From NCBI RefSeq assembly GCF_018413645.1, contig NZ_JAHCDA010000004.1, positions 372,001 through 436,000 of the forward strand: a DNA stretch of 64,000 bases. The letters are read 5' to 3'. Origin of the DNA: Roseococcus pinisoli (GTDB lineage: Bacteria; Pseudomonadota; Alphaproteobacteria; Acetobacterales; Acetobacteraceae). Shown piece after piece: positions 25,370-34,581 of the stretch. The notes beneath the pieces are model-generated. The model ran no database searches, was not told the origin of the DNA, and saw nothing but the letters and a program-made list of their open reading frames with translations. How positions within the stretch are numbered: the stretch's first letter is position 1; every line of letters begins with the position of its first letter. Position numbers and translations under genes: made by a program.

Positions 25370-26590
25370 ATGGCCCGTCCCACCCCCAAACGCGACCTCC
25401 GCACCGGCGAACCCGTCTGGATGGAGGGCGTGCCGCCCTCGCCGCATTTCCCGCCGCTGGAGGGCGACCTCGAGGTGGACGTGGCCGTGATCGGCGGCGG
25501 CATCAGCGGGGCACTGGCCGCCGATGCGGCCCTGCAGACGGGAAAGCGTGTCGCGGCCTTCGACCGGCGCGGCATTGCCGTGGGCTCCTCCGCCGCCAGC
25601 ACCGCCCTGCTGCAATTCGAGATCGACCAGCCGCTGACCTCGCTGATCCGGCGCCTGGGCCGGGAGAAAGCGGTGCGTGCCTGGTGGCGCTCGGCCGCGG
25701 CGGTGGATCACCTCGCCGCCCGCGTCGCCGATCTCGGCCTGCGCTGCGGCTTCCGCGAGCGGCATGCGGTCTATCTGCCGGGCAATGTCCTCGATATCGC
25801 GGCGCTGAAGCGCGAGGCCGCGGCCCGCGCCAGGTTCGGCCTGCGCTCGCGCTTCATCGAGGCCGAGGAACTGCGCGAGCTGACCGGGATCGAGCGCGAG
25901 GGCGCCATCTGGTCCGGCGGCGCGGCCGAGGTGGATCCGGTGGCGCTGGTACGCGGCCTCTGGCGCTCCGCGCTGAGGCGCGGCGCGGCCATCCATGCCC
26001 CCTGCGACATCGTGCAGATCGAGCCGGGCCGCGACCAGGTGAGCCTGACCACGGATTCCGGCCATCGCATCCGAGCCCGGCATCTCGTCCTGGCCACGGG
26101 CTACGAGCTTTCGAAGCTCGTGAAGCTGCGCGGCTACAGGATCACCTCCACCTGGGCCTATGCCACGGCCCCGCAGCCGGACCGGCTCTGGCGCAGCCGC
26201 TGCCTGATCTGGGAGGCGGCAGACCCGTACCTTTATCTGCGCAGCACCGCGGACGGGCGCGTGGTGGTGGGCGGCGAGGATGAGGACTTCTCGGACGAGG
26301 CGCATCGCGACCGCCTGCTGCCCCGCAAGATCGCGAAGCTCCGGAAGAAGCTCGGCGCCCTGCTGCCGCAGCTCGACACGGCGCCGGAGTTCGCCTGGGC
26401 GGGCTCCTTCGGCGAGAGCTCCACCGGCTTGCCGGCGATCGGCCCGGTGCCGGGCGCGGAGCGCTGCTTCGCCGTCGTCGGATTCGGCGGCAACGGCATC
26501 ACCTTCAGCGCCATCGCGGCGCAGATGCTGCAACGCTGGCTGCTGGGCCTGGCCGACCCCGATGCGGCCATCTTCGGCTTCCGGTCATGA
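25370..26590 (+). CDS. FAD-dependent oxidoreductase, DAO family (OrdL/PuuB-like)
   Basis: A flavoprotein of 406 residues that oxidises an amine, amino acid or similar substrate. The FAD Rossmann motif is VAVIGGGISGALAADAAL near residue 40, and the C-terminal DAO end is VVGFGGNGITFSAIAAQML. The N-terminal leader (MARPTPKRDLRTGEPVWMEG) resembles that of gamma-glutamylputrescine oxidase-like proteins. The ATG at 25370 follows GGTGGGA; a TTG 30 bases earlier is less likely. It overlaps the SemiSWEET gene as ATGA, so the two are coupled, an unusual pairing. Confidence 0.85.
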   Translation: MARPTPKRDLRTGEPVWMEGVPPSPHFPPLEGDLEVDVAVIGGGISGALAADAALQTGKRVAAFDRRGIAVGSSAASTALLQFEIDQPLTSLIRRLGREKAVRAWWRSAAAVDHLAARVADLGLRCGFRERHAVYLPGNVLDIAALKREAAARARFGLRSRFIEAEELRELTGIEREGAIWSGGAAEVDPVALVRGLWRSALRRGAAIHAPCDIVQIEPGRDQVSLTTDSGHRIRARHLVLATGYELSKLVKLRGYRITSTWAYATAPQPDRLWRSRCLIWEAADPYLYLRSTADGRVVVGGEDEDFSDEAHRDRLLPRKIAKLRKKLGALLPQLDTAPEFAWAGSFGESSTGLPAIGPVPGAERCFAVVGFGGNGITFSAIAAQMLQRWLLGLADPDAAIFGFRS

Positions 26591-26889
26591 CGCTCGATGG
26601 GCCGACGCTGATCGGCGCGGCGGCCACCGCGGCCTCGATCGCGAGCTTCACGCCCCAGGCCTGGAAGATCATCCGCACCCGGGACACGAAAAGCATCTCC
26701 GCCGGCACCTATGTGCTGACCGTTACGGGCTTCGCGCTCTGGCTCGCCTATGGCGTGCTGCTCGGGCAATGGCCGCTGATCGCGACCAATGCTATCTGCT
26801 GCCTCCTCTCCGCCTTCATCCTGATGATGAAGCTGCTGCCCGCGGAAAAGAAGAAGGCCGTCGCCGAGGCCATCGACCCCAGCGACTGA
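26587..26889 (+). CDS. SemiSWEET family sugar transporter (PQ-loop/MtN3)
   Basis: A 100-residue membrane protein with three transmembrane helices, the length of bacterial SemiSWEETs, which work as dimers to move sugars down their gradient. The PQ-loop motif is seen at SFTPQAWKIIRTRDTKSIS in the first helix-loop, followed by the hydrophobic segments TVTGFALWLAYGVLLG and ICCLLSAFILMMKLL. The start overlaps the stop of the FAD oxidoreductase, and the gene ends 20 bases before a convergent enolase-superfamily gene. Sugar specificity cannot be read. Confidence 0.88.
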   Translation: MTLDGPTLIGAAATAASIASFTPQAWKIIRTRDTKSISAGTYVLTVTGFALWLAYGVLLGQWPLIATNAICCLLSAFILMMKLLPAEKKKAVAEAIDPSD

Positions 26890-26909
26890 CCCTGCTGCCC
26901 CCCAGCGCC

Positions 26910-28100
26910 TCAGACCGAGGTGCGCACTTCCCGCGGCGGGCGCGCGCGGATCGCGGCCTCGTTGACCTCGACGCCCCAGCCTGGGCCGGCCGGCAGGATG
27001 TAGTCGCCATCCTCGAAGACGGGCACCGACATCACGTATTCGTCGCGCCAGGGCACGCTGTCGATGTCGATCTCCATGACGCGGAAGTTCGGCACGGCCG
27101 CGCAGAAATGCGCGCTGATGGCGCTGGCGAGATGGCCGTAGAAATTATGGGGCGCCACGTTCACGTCATAGGCATCGGCCATCGCCGCGATCTTCAGCGA
27201 TTCGTTGAAGCCGTTCCACACGACATCGACGATCGCGACATCCATCGTGTTCTGCTCGAGGTAAGGCCGGAAATCCCGCCGCTCCAGCAGCGTCTCGCCG
27301 GAGGCGATGGGCATCTTCGCATCGCGCCGCAGCAGCGCCAGCGCCTCGGGATTGTGGATGTCGAGCTCGAGCCAGGTCAGGTTCTGCTCGGCGAGCGCAT
27401 CGGCCATCCAACGGAAGCCCTCGGTGCGGAAATGGAAATTGAGATCGAGCATGATCTCCATCTCCGGCCCCGCCCCCTCGCGGAAGGCCTGCACCGTGCG
27501 CACCGCGGATTCCGCGACGTGCCTGTTCCAGTTGCGCTCGGGAAAGCCGCGGCCCACCAGGAAGCCCGGCCGGTACTGCTCGATATGATCACCGACGGCG
27601 AGCGCGGTATTGGTCTTGAGGCCCTTGAACCCCCTTGCGCGGACTTCCTCGCCCACGCGGGCCATGTCGTCATAGGTGCGCACCGGCTTGCAGCCAAGGA
27701 TCTCCGGATTGCGCATGCGGTAGGAGCCGCAATGCGACCAGTAGACCGGCAGCCGGTCGCGCAGCTTGCCGCCGAAGAGCTGATAGACCGGCACGCCCAG
27801 GTCCTTGCCCTTGATGTCGAGCAGCGCGTTCTCGATCGCGCCGATGGCCTGCCGCGCGATGCCGCCGCGCGACTGCACGGAGCGCGACCCCAGCACCGCA
27901 TTGATCAGCTCGATGCGATGCGGATCCTGGCCGATGACGCCGGGCATCAGGTGGTTGATGGCGCCGCTCAGGCCCGGGCTGCCGAAGCTCTCGTTGAATT
28001 CGGACCAGCCGGTGATGCCGGCATCGGTGTCGATCTTGAGAAAGGAGAAGGTGCGCCAGCCCGCATCGCAATGCAGGATTTCGAACGCCTTGACCTTCAT
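26910..28100 (-). CDS. Mandelate racemase/muconate lactonizing enzyme family protein (acid-sugar dehydratase-like)
   Basis: An enolase-superfamily enzyme of 396 residues, probably dehydrating a sugar acid. Mg ligands appear as Asp in LDLNFHF, Glu in WLELDIHN and Glu in ASGETLL. The base/acid side has Lys in GLKTNTAL, where many relatives carry KxK but this one has K-T-N. The His-Asp dyad appears as Asp in IVDVVWNG and His in APHNFYG. These place it in the mandelate racemase subgroup. It diverges by 151 bases from the TTT receptor that opens the kinase operon. The altered KxK leaves substrate and reaction open. Confidence 0.85.
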   Translation of the reverse strand: MKVKAFEILHCDAGWRTFSFLKIDTDAGITGWSEFNESFGSPGLSGAINHLMPGVIGQDPHRIELINAVLGSRSVQSRGGIARQAIGAIENALLDIKGKDLGVPVYQLFGGKLRDRLPVYWSHCGSYRMRNPEILGCKPVRTYDDMARVGEEVRARGFKGLKTNTALAVGDHIEQYRPGFLVGRGFPERNWNRHVAESAVRTVQAFREGAGPEMEIMLDLNFHFRTEGFRWMADALAEQNLTWLELDIHNPEALALLRRDAKMPIASGETLLERRDFRPYLEQNTMDVAIVDVVWNGFNESLKIAAMADAYDVNVAPHNFYGHLASAISAHFCAAVPNFRVMEIDIDSVPWRDEYVMSVPVFEDGDYILPAGPGWGVEVNEAAIRARPPREVRTSV

Positions 28101-28251
28101 GGGCTTTCCTCCGTGTTTTCGTCAGCCTTGTCGAAGGCCCACAGGGGGTCAAGGCAAGTTGCCGCGCCTGACGGCGAAGCAAATCCTGGCGATGGCGCCG
28201 GTCCTCGGGAATAATCCCCCTGCGCCGGAAAGAGCGCGGGAGGACGATCCG

Positions 28252-29214
28252 ATGGCCCAACGCCGCCAGTTCCTTGCCCTGGGCGCGCTGTCGCCGCTCG
28301 CCGCCCCGGCGCTCGCCCAGCCCGCCTGGCGTCCCGAGAAGTCCATCACCATGGTCGTGGCCTTCACGGCCGGCGGCGGGACGGACATCGCGGCGCGCCT
28401 CATCGCGCGCTTCATGGAGCGCGACCTCGGCCAATCCATCGTCATCCTCAACCGGCCGGGCGCCGCCGGCGAGATCGGCTTCTCGGAGATCGCGCGCGCC
28501 CGCCCTGACGGCTACACCATCGGCTTCGTCAACACGCCGCCCATCGTGACCATCCCCATCGAGCGGCGGTCGAGCTTCGCCTTTTCCGACTTCGCGATGA
28601 TCGCGAATGTGGTCGACGATCCGGATGGCCTCTGGGTCATGCCCAACAGCCCCTACCGCTCCCTCGCCGACCTCATCGATGAGGCGCGCCGGCGGCCGGA
28701 GACGATCGGCTACCGCACCACCGGCGTAGGCTCGGACGACCATCTCGCCATGCTCGCGCTGGAGCGCGCGGCGGGGGTGAAGTTCGTGCACGTGCCCTAT
28801 CCCGGCGCGGTGCAGATCAAGGTCGACCTCGCCTCGGGGCTGCTGCCGCTGGCCTGCACCAATCTCGGCGACTGCATCAACGACTGGCGGCAGGGCACGC
28901 TGCTGCCGCTGGTGCAGATGGGCGCCACGCGCTGGGACCGCGCGGCCGAGCTGCCGACACTGCGCGAGCTCGGCTACGACGTGGTGATGGGCGCCATGCG
29001 CGGCCTCGCCGCCCCCGCGCGCACGCCATCCCCAGCGTTGCAGCGCCTGGCGCTCTCGGTGGAGCGCACGGTGGAGAATGCGGAGTTCCGCGAGCAGGCG
29101 AGCCAGCAGAACCTGCCGCTGCGCTTCCTCGGCCCGGATGCCTTCGCCACCGAGCTCACGGCCATGGATGCCCAATACCGCGAGCTCTGGTCGCGCCACC
29201 CCTGGCGCGACTGA
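28252..29214 (+). CDS. Tripartite tricarboxylate transporter substrate-binding protein (Bug family)
   Basis: A 320-residue periplasmic receptor with signal peptide MAQRRQFLALGALSPLAAPALAQ. Family motifs are ITMVVAFTAGGGTDIAARL, NRPGAAGEIGFSEIARARPDGYTIG and YRTTGVGSDDHLAML. The ATG at 28252 follows GGGAGG; the open frame extends upstream but has no signal peptide there. It is the first gene of a plus-strand operon with the acid-sugar kinase, PdxA2-like and ThDP/ALDH genes, so its ligand is probably the acid that those enzymes degrade (inference). Confidence 0.9.
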   Translation: MAQRRQFLALGALSPLAAPALAQPAWRPEKSITMVVAFTAGGGTDIAARLIARFMERDLGQSIVILNRPGAAGEIGFSEIARARPDGYTIGFVNTPPIVTIPIERRSSFAFSDFAMIANVVDDPDGLWVMPNSPYRSLADLIDEARRRPETIGYRTTGVGSDDHLAMLALERAAGVKFVHVPYPGAVQIKVDLASGLLPLACTNLGDCINDWRQGTLLPLVQMGATRWDRAAELPTLRELGYDVVMGAMRGLAAPARTPSPALQRLALSVERTVENAEFREQASQQNLPLRFLGPDAFATELTAMDAQYRELWSRHPWRD

Positions 29215-29254
29215 CGCGGACGCGCATGATGCGCGCGCTGAATCGGGAGTTTCC

Positions 29255-30460
29255 ATGCCGCCGGACCGCTGGCTCATCCTCGCCGACGACCTGACGGGCG
29301 CGGCGGACACGGCGATCGCCTTTGCGCGACGCGGCTGGCGGGCCTCCGTCGAATGGGGCACGCAGGCGCCCGGCGACGAAGTACTGGCGCTGGATGCGGA
29401 GACGCGCAGCGAGGCCGACCCGGCTGCCGCGGCCGCGCAGCATGTCAGCCTGATCCGGGCCTATCGCCGGGGGCGCACGCGCTTCTTCAAGAAGATCGAT
29501 TCGACCCTCCGTGGCCATCCGGCGGCCGAGCTCGAGGCGAGCCTGCGCGCGCTAGGCCCTGGCACCGTCGCCCTGGTGGCGCCCGCCTTCCCGACGCAGG
29601 GCCGCACCACGCTCGACGGGCGGGTGCAGCTACACGGCCTTCCCCTAGAGGCCTCGCCGCTCTGGGCGCGGGAGCACAGCTATGCCCGGGCCGACCTGCG
29701 CGAGATCTTCGGCCGCGACGGCCAGGCCGTGCGCCATGCCTGCCTCGACGCGCTGCATGACGGCCACCTGCCCGGGCTGATCCAGGCCGCGCTGGCCGAG
29801 GGCCGGGGCACCGTCGTCTGCGACGCGCTGGAGGAGCGCGACCTCTCCCTCATCGCCCATGCAGCCCTTCCGTTTGCCGAACGGCTGCTCTGGGTGGGCT
29901 CGGCCGGCCTGGCCCATGCCATCGCCGGCGTCACGCCGCGCCGGGGCGATCCCCCTGCCCCGCCCGCCGTCGCCGGCGGGATCCTGATAGTGGTGGGCAG
30001 CATGGCCGAGGCCTCGCAGGCCGGCGCCACGCGCCTCGCCGAGGAGGGTGACCTGCGCACCGCCCTGGTCTCGACGGCCATGCTGCGCGGCGGCCCCGAT
30101 GCCTGGAAGGCCACGCGGAGCTCGGTGCAGGAGACCCTGTCACGAGGACAGGATGTGATGGTGACCATCGCGGGCCAGGACGGCATCGACCCCACGCTGG
30201 TGCGGGATTTCGGCGCCCTGCTGCTGGATGCCCGGCTCGGCGGCCTGATCGCCACGGGCGGCGGCACGGCGCGCGCACTTCTGGAAGGCCAGGGCGCTAC
30301 CTCGCTGACCATGGTGGACGAGGTCGAGCCCGGCGTGCCGCTCGGCCTGGCAGGCCACCTGCCCGTCATCACCAAGGCCGGCGCCTTCGGCGATGCCGGG
30401 ACGCTCGGCCGATGCCTCGCCTATCTGCGCCGTTTGCGCGCGACGGAGACCTCAGCATGA
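29255..30460 (+). CDS. Four-carbon acid sugar kinase family protein (DUF1537; DtnK/OtnK-like)
   Basis: An ATP-dependent kinase of 401 residues. The N-terminal domain starts WLILADDLTGAADTAIAFARRG, a hallmark of the family, with FFKKIDSTLRGHPAAE further on. The C-terminal nucleotide-binding domain contains GGILIVVGSMAEASQ and LIATGGGTARALLEG. Known members phosphorylate D-threonate, D-erythronate or related acids at the 4-OH (family knowledge). It overlaps the PdxA2-like gene as ATGA. In characterised pathways the two enzymes act in sequence, giving dihydroxyacetone phosphate. Confidence 0.92.
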   Translation: MPPDRWLILADDLTGAADTAIAFARRGWRASVEWGTQAPGDEVLALDAETRSEADPAAAAAQHVSLIRAYRRGRTRFFKKIDSTLRGHPAAELEASLRALGPGTVALVAPAFPTQGRTTLDGRVQLHGLPLEASPLWAREHSYARADLREIFGRDGQAVRHACLDALHDGHLPGLIQAALAEGRGTVVCDALEERDLSLIAHAALPFAERLLWVGSAGLAHAIAGVTPRRGDPPAPPAVAGGILIVVGSMAEASQAGATRLAEEGDLRTALVSTAMLRGGPDAWKATRSSVQETLSRGQDVMVTIAGQDGIDPTLVRDFGALLLDARLGGLIATGGGTARALLEGQGATSLTMVDEVEPGVPLGLAGHLPVITKAGAFGDAGTLGRCLAYLRRLRATETSA

Positions 30461-31449
30461 CCAAGCCCGTCATCGCCATCACCATGGGCGATGCCTCCGG
30501 CATCGGGCCGGAGATCATCATGAAGGCGCTGGCGCGCGAGGATGTCCGCGCCCTGTGCCGGCCGCTGGTGGTGGGCGACGCCGGCCGCCTGCGCGAGGCG
30601 GGGTTGCTCGTCGGCAGCACCCTCCAGCTGCGGGCGCGCGCCACGCCCGGGGAGGCCGAATATGCCCCCGGCACCGCGGAGGTCATCGACCTCGGGCTGA
30701 TCCCGCCGGGGCATCCCTTCGGCACGCTCTCGCCGCTCTCGGGCGAGGCGGCCTATCGCTACATCGAGCGCGCGACGCGGCTCGTCGAGGCCGGCGAGGC
30801 GGATGCCATCTGCACCGCGCCCCTCTCCAAGGAGGCGCTGCACGCGGCCGGCCACAAGTATCCGGGCCATACGGAGCTGCTGGCGCATCTGACCGGCACG
30901 CCGGAGGTGTCGATGATGCTGGTGGCGCCGAAGCTGCGCGTCATCCACGTCACCACCCATATCGGGCTGATCGACGCCATCCGTCGCATCGAGCCCGGCC
31001 TGGTGGAACGCGTCATCGCCCGCGGCCGCGCGACGCTGGTGAAGGCGGGCATCGCCGAGCCGCGCATCGGGGTCTGCGGCATCAACCCCCATGCCGGCGA
31101 GAACGGCCTCTTCGGCCAGGGCGAGGAGGAGAAGAAGATCATCCCCGCCGTCCAGGCCTGCCAGGGGCGCGGCTGGGACGTCACGGGCCCGCTGCCGGCG
31201 GACACGCTGTTCTTCCGCGCCGCCCGCGGCGACTTCGACCTGGTGGTCGCCATGTATCACGACCAGGGGCATGGGCCCGTGAAGGTGATGGGACTTGAGG
31301 CCGGGGTGAACATCACCATCGGCCTGCCCGTCGTGCGGACCTCGGTCGACCACGGCACGGCCTTCGACATCGCCGGCAAGGGCATCGCCGACGAGGGCTC
31401 GCTGGTCGAGGCCCTGCGGCAGGCCGCGGAGCTGGCGCCCCGGCGCTGA
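30457..31449 (+). CDS. PdxA family 4-phosphate dehydrogenase, PdxA2-like
   Basis: An NAD-dependent, divalent-metal oxidative decarboxylase of 330 residues. The motifs are ITMGDASGIGPEIIMKAL at the N-terminus, the metal/substrate histidines in KYPGHTELLAHLTG and MYHDQGHGPVKVMG, and GINPHAGENGLFG. PdxA proper makes vitamin B6, but paralogues coupled to DUF1537 kinases (PdxA2) act on D-threonate- or D-erythronate-4-phosphate. The overlap with the kinase gene makes the catabolic role much more likely than B6 synthesis. The ATG at 30457 is chosen over an upstream start. Confidence 0.9.
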   Translation: MTKPVIAITMGDASGIGPEIIMKALAREDVRALCRPLVVGDAGRLREAGLLVGSTLQLRARATPGEAEYAPGTAEVIDLGLIPPGHPFGTLSPLSGEAAYRYIERATRLVEAGEADAICTAPLSKEALHAAGHKYPGHTELLAHLTGTPEVSMMLVAPKLRVIHVTTHIGLIDAIRRIEPGLVERVIARGRATLVKAGIAEPRIGVCGINPHAGENGLFGQGEEEKKIIPAVQACQGRGWDVTGPLPADTLFFRAARGDFDLVVAMYHDQGHGPVKVMGLEAGVNITIGLPVVRTSVDHGTAFDIAGKGIADEGSLVEALRQAAELAPRR

Positions 31450-31530
31450 CCTTGGCCGCCGCGCCCGGCCGCCCATATCCGGTCCATCGAGGGAGCTTCC
31501 TGCAGGCTCCCGCAGCGCGAGGACCATGCA

Positions 31531-33183
31531 TTGACCAAAGGCTCTGATCTGCTTGTCGCGGCCCTGGAGAATGAGGGTGTCGATCGCATCTTCGGCATCC
31601 CAGGCGAGGAGAATCTCGACGTCGTCGAATCCCTTCGGAAATCCTCGATCCAGCTGGTCCTGACGCGGCACGAGCAGGCGGCGGCCTTCATGGCCGCGAC
31701 CTATGGGCGCCTCACCGGCAAGCCCGGCGTCTGCATCACGACCCTCGGCCCGGGGGCGCTGAACCTCTCGACCGGCGCGGGCTATGCCCTGCTCGGCGCC
31801 ATGCCGATGATCATGATCACCGGCCAAAAGGGCATCCTTTCCTCCCGCCAGGCGCGCTTCCAGATCGTCGACACGGTCGCGGCCATGAAGCCGCTGACCA
31901 AGCTGTCGCGCCAGATCGTCTCGCCCCAGATGATCCCGACCCTGGTGCGCGAGGCCTTCCGCGTCGCGCAGGAGGAACGGCCCGGCCCCGTCCACCTGGA
32001 GCTGCCGGAGGACATCGCCGCCGAGGAATGCGAGGAGGTCGCGCTGATCCCGCCGCATCCGGTGGAGCTGCCGCTGGCGGGCGCCGAGGCGCTGGACCGC
32101 GCGGCCGAGATGATCCTGCAGGCCCGGCGCCCCCTGGTGATGCTGGGCGCCGCGGCCTCGCGCCCGCGCTCCACCTCGGACCTCGCGCAGTTCGTCGTGC
32201 GGACGCGCATCCCTTTCTTCACGACGCAGATGGGCAAGGGCACGGTGCCCGGCGGCACCGAGCTCTACATGGGTACCGCCGCGCTCTCCGAGCGCGACTA
32301 TGTGCACGAGGCCATCGAGCGTGCCGATCTGATCATCACCATCGGCCATGACACGGCCGAGAAACCGCCCTTCATCATGGGGGCGGACGGGCCCAAGGTG
32401 ATCCATGTCGGCTACCAGCCGGCCAGCGTCGAGCAGGTCTATTTCCCGCAGGCCGAGGTCATCGGCGATATCGGCCCCTCGCTGCGGCTGCTGGCGGACC
32501 GGATCGAAGGCCGGATCCCGCATGCCCAGGCCCTGCTGCCGCTGCGCGAGGGCATCCTGGCGCGGATCGCCGCCCGCGCGACCGAGGACCGCTTCACGCC
32601 GCAGCGCCTGGTGCACGACATCCGTGAGGTGATGCCGGCCGACGGAATCCTCGCGCTCGACAACGGCATGTACAAGATCTGGTTCGCGCGGAACTACCGC
32701 ACGCGCGTAGCGAACACGCTGCTGCTCGACAATGCGTTGGCGACGATGGGCGCGGGCCTGCCCTCGGCGATGATGGCGGCGATGCTCCATCCCGGCCGCC
32801 GCGTCATGGCGGTCTGCGGCGACGGCGGCTTCATGATGAACAGCCAGGAGATGGAGACCGCCGTCCGGCTCGGCCTCAACCTCGTGGTGCTCGTCATCGA
32901 GGACCACGCCTATGGCATGATCCGCTGGAAGCAGTCCGTCGACCAGTTCCCGGATTTCGGCATGACCTTCAACAATCCGGATTTCGTGAAATACGCCGAG
33001 GCCTATGGCGCGAAGGGCACGCGCGTCTCGGCCATCGGCGAGCTGCGGCCCACGCTGGAGAAGGCCTTCACCGAAGGCGGCGTGCACCTCGTCGTGGTGC
33101 CCATCGACTATTCGGAGAACCAGCGCGTCCTCGTCGAGGAGCTGCGGGACCGCCTGCCCGTCCTCGGGGAGGGCCAGCCATGA
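31531..33183 (+). CDS. Thiamine diphosphate-dependent enzyme, acetolactate synthase large subunit-like
   Basis: A ThDP enzyme of 550 residues with the three domains of the acetolactate synthase family. The cofactor-activating Glu is in TRHEQAAAFMAATYGRLTG, and the ThDP-Mg motif GDGGFMMNSQEMETAVRLG extends to the pyrimidine site. It starts with TTG at 31531, since the nearby ATG is followed at once by a stop. GAGG lies 8 bases upstream. No small subunit is adjacent, and the next gene is an overlapping aldehyde dehydrogenase, so 2-keto acid decarboxylation followed by aldehyde oxidation is more likely than branched-chain amino acid synthesis. Confidence 0.85.
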   Translation: MTKGSDLLVAALENEGVDRIFGIPGEENLDVVESLRKSSIQLVLTRHEQAAAFMAATYGRLTGKPGVCITTLGPGALNLSTGAGYALLGAMPMIMITGQKGILSSRQARFQIVDTVAAMKPLTKLSRQIVSPQMIPTLVREAFRVAQEERPGPVHLELPEDIAAEECEEVALIPPHPVELPLAGAEALDRAAEMILQARRPLVMLGAAASRPRSTSDLAQFVVRTRIPFFTTQMGKGTVPGGTELYMGTAALSERDYVHEAIERADLIITIGHDTAEKPPFIMGADGPKVIHVGYQPASVEQVYFPQAEVIGDIGPSLRLLADRIEGRIPHAQALLPLREGILARIAARATEDRFTPQRLVHDIREVMPADGILALDNGMYKIWFARNYRTRVANTLLLDNALATMGAGLPSAMMAAMLHPGRRVMAVCGDGGFMMNSQEMETAVRLGLNLVVLVIEDHAYGMIRWKQSVDQFPDFGMTFNNPDFVKYAEAYGAKGTRVSAIGELRPTLEKAFTEGGVHLVVVPIDYSENQRVLVEELRDRLPVLGEGQP

Positions 33184-34571
33184 GCCGGCTGATCCAGGTC
33201 GTCCAGGCCTTCGACCGCGCGCCGATCGCCGAGGTCCCGGCCGACGACGCGGCCGCGCTGGAGAGGAAGCTGGCGGCCGCAACCCGCGCGATGCGGGACC
33301 GCGACGGCTGGCCCAAGCCGCATCGGCGCATCGCCATTCTGCGCCGCGCGGCCGAGCTGCTGGAGGAGCGGCAGGCCCGCTTCGCCCTGCTGATCGCGCG
33401 CGAGGGCGGCAAGCCGCTCACCGACGCGACGGTGGAGGTGGTCCGCGCCGTCGACGGCCTGCGCAACGCGGCCGACGAGATCCGCAACTTCGCCGGCAAG
33501 GAGATCCCGATGGGCCTCACGCCGGCGAGCGACGGGCGTTGGGCCTTCACGACCAAGGAGCCGATCGGCGTCGTGGCCGCGATCTCGGCCTTCAATCATC
33601 CGCTTAACCTCATCGTCCACCAGGTGGCGCCGGCCGTGGCCGTGGGCTGCCCGGTGATCGTGAAGCCCGCCACCACGACGCCCCTCAGCTGCCTGGAGCT
33701 CGTGGCCCTGCTGCGGGAGGCGGGGCTGGACGAACCGTGGTGCCAGACCCTCGTCACCGACGACAACGCGCTGGCCGAGGCGCTGGCGACCGATCCGCGC
33801 GTCGCCTTCCTGAGCTTCATCGGCTCGGCCCGGGTCGGCTGGCATCTGCGCAGCAAGCTGCCGCCGGGCACGCGCTGCGCGCTGGAGCATGGCGGCGCGG
33901 CGCCGGTCATCGTGGACCGCAGCGCGGCGATCGAGCGGATCATCGAGCCGATCGCGAAGGGCGGGTACTACCATGCGGGCCAGGTCTGCGTGTCGGTGCA
34001 GCGCATCTTCGTCCATGCCGAGATCCTCGACGCCTTCACGGAGCGCTTCGCGGCGCGCGTCGCACAGCTGCGCGTGGGCGATCCGATCCTGCCGGAGACC
34101 GAGGTGGGGCCGCTAATCCTGCCGCGGGAGACGGAGCGCGTGGCCTCCTGGATCGAGGAGGCGACCGCACGCGGGGCGCGGCTGCTGGGCGGCGGAAGGC
34201 TGTCCGAGACGACGCTTGTTCCCGGAATCGTGCTCGACCCGCCGGCCGATGCGAAGCTCTCCCAGCTCGAGGTCTTCGGGCCGGTCACCTGCATCTATGG
34301 CTTCACGGAGATGGATGCCGCGATCGGGATCGCGAACAGCCTGCCGCACGCCTTCCAGGCCGCGGTCTTCTCCAGGGACATCGGCCCGGCGCTGCGGGCG
34401 GCGCAGCGGCTCGACGCCTCGGCGGTCATGATCAACGACCACACCGCCTTCCGGACGGACTGGATGCCTTTCGCCGGGCGGCGCCATTCCGGCTACGGCG
34501 TCGGCGGCATCCCCTGGACCATGGAGGAGATGGCGGAGGACAAGATGATCGTCCTCCGCCAGGAGGGTTAG
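33180..34571 (+). CDS. Aldehyde dehydrogenase family protein
   Basis: An NAD(P)-dependent aldehyde dehydrogenase of 463 residues. The nucleotide fold carries ISAFNHPLNLIVHQVAPAVAVG, the general base is Glu in LEHGGAAPVIV, and the catalytic cysteine is in GQVCVSVQRIFV. The ending FGRRHSGYG-like segment is RRHSGYGVGG. The start overlaps the ThDP enzyme stop as ATGA. It probably oxidises the aldehyde released by that enzyme. It ends 10 bases before the stop of a convergent TTT receptor gene. The substrate is unknown. Confidence 0.9.
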   Translation: MSRLIQVVQAFDRAPIAEVPADDAAALERKLAAATRAMRDRDGWPKPHRRIAILRRAAELLEERQARFALLIAREGGKPLTDATVEVVRAVDGLRNAADEIRNFAGKEIPMGLTPASDGRWAFTTKEPIGVVAAISAFNHPLNLIVHQVAPAVAVGCPVIVKPATTTPLSCLELVALLREAGLDEPWCQTLVTDDNALAEALATDPRVAFLSFIGSARVGWHLRSKLPPGTRCALEHGGAAPVIVDRSAAIERIIEPIAKGGYYHAGQVCVSVQRIFVHAEILDAFTERFAARVAQLRVGDPILPETEVGPLILPRETERVASWIEEATARGARLLGGGRLSETTLVPGIVLDPPADAKLSQLEVFGPVTCIYGFTEMDAAIGIANSLPHAFQAAVFSRDIGPALRAAQRLDASAVMINDHTAFRTDWMPFAGRRHSGYGVGGIPWTMEEMAEDKMIVLRQEG

Positions 34572-34581
34572 CGCAGGCCGG

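Noticed and set aside
30421-33282. A 953-codon antisense open frame opposite the PdxA2 and ThDP genes
   Set aside because: Composition is His/Arg/Asp/Gly-rich with no motifs, while the plus strand has clear enzymes. High GC suppresses stop codons on the opposite strand.
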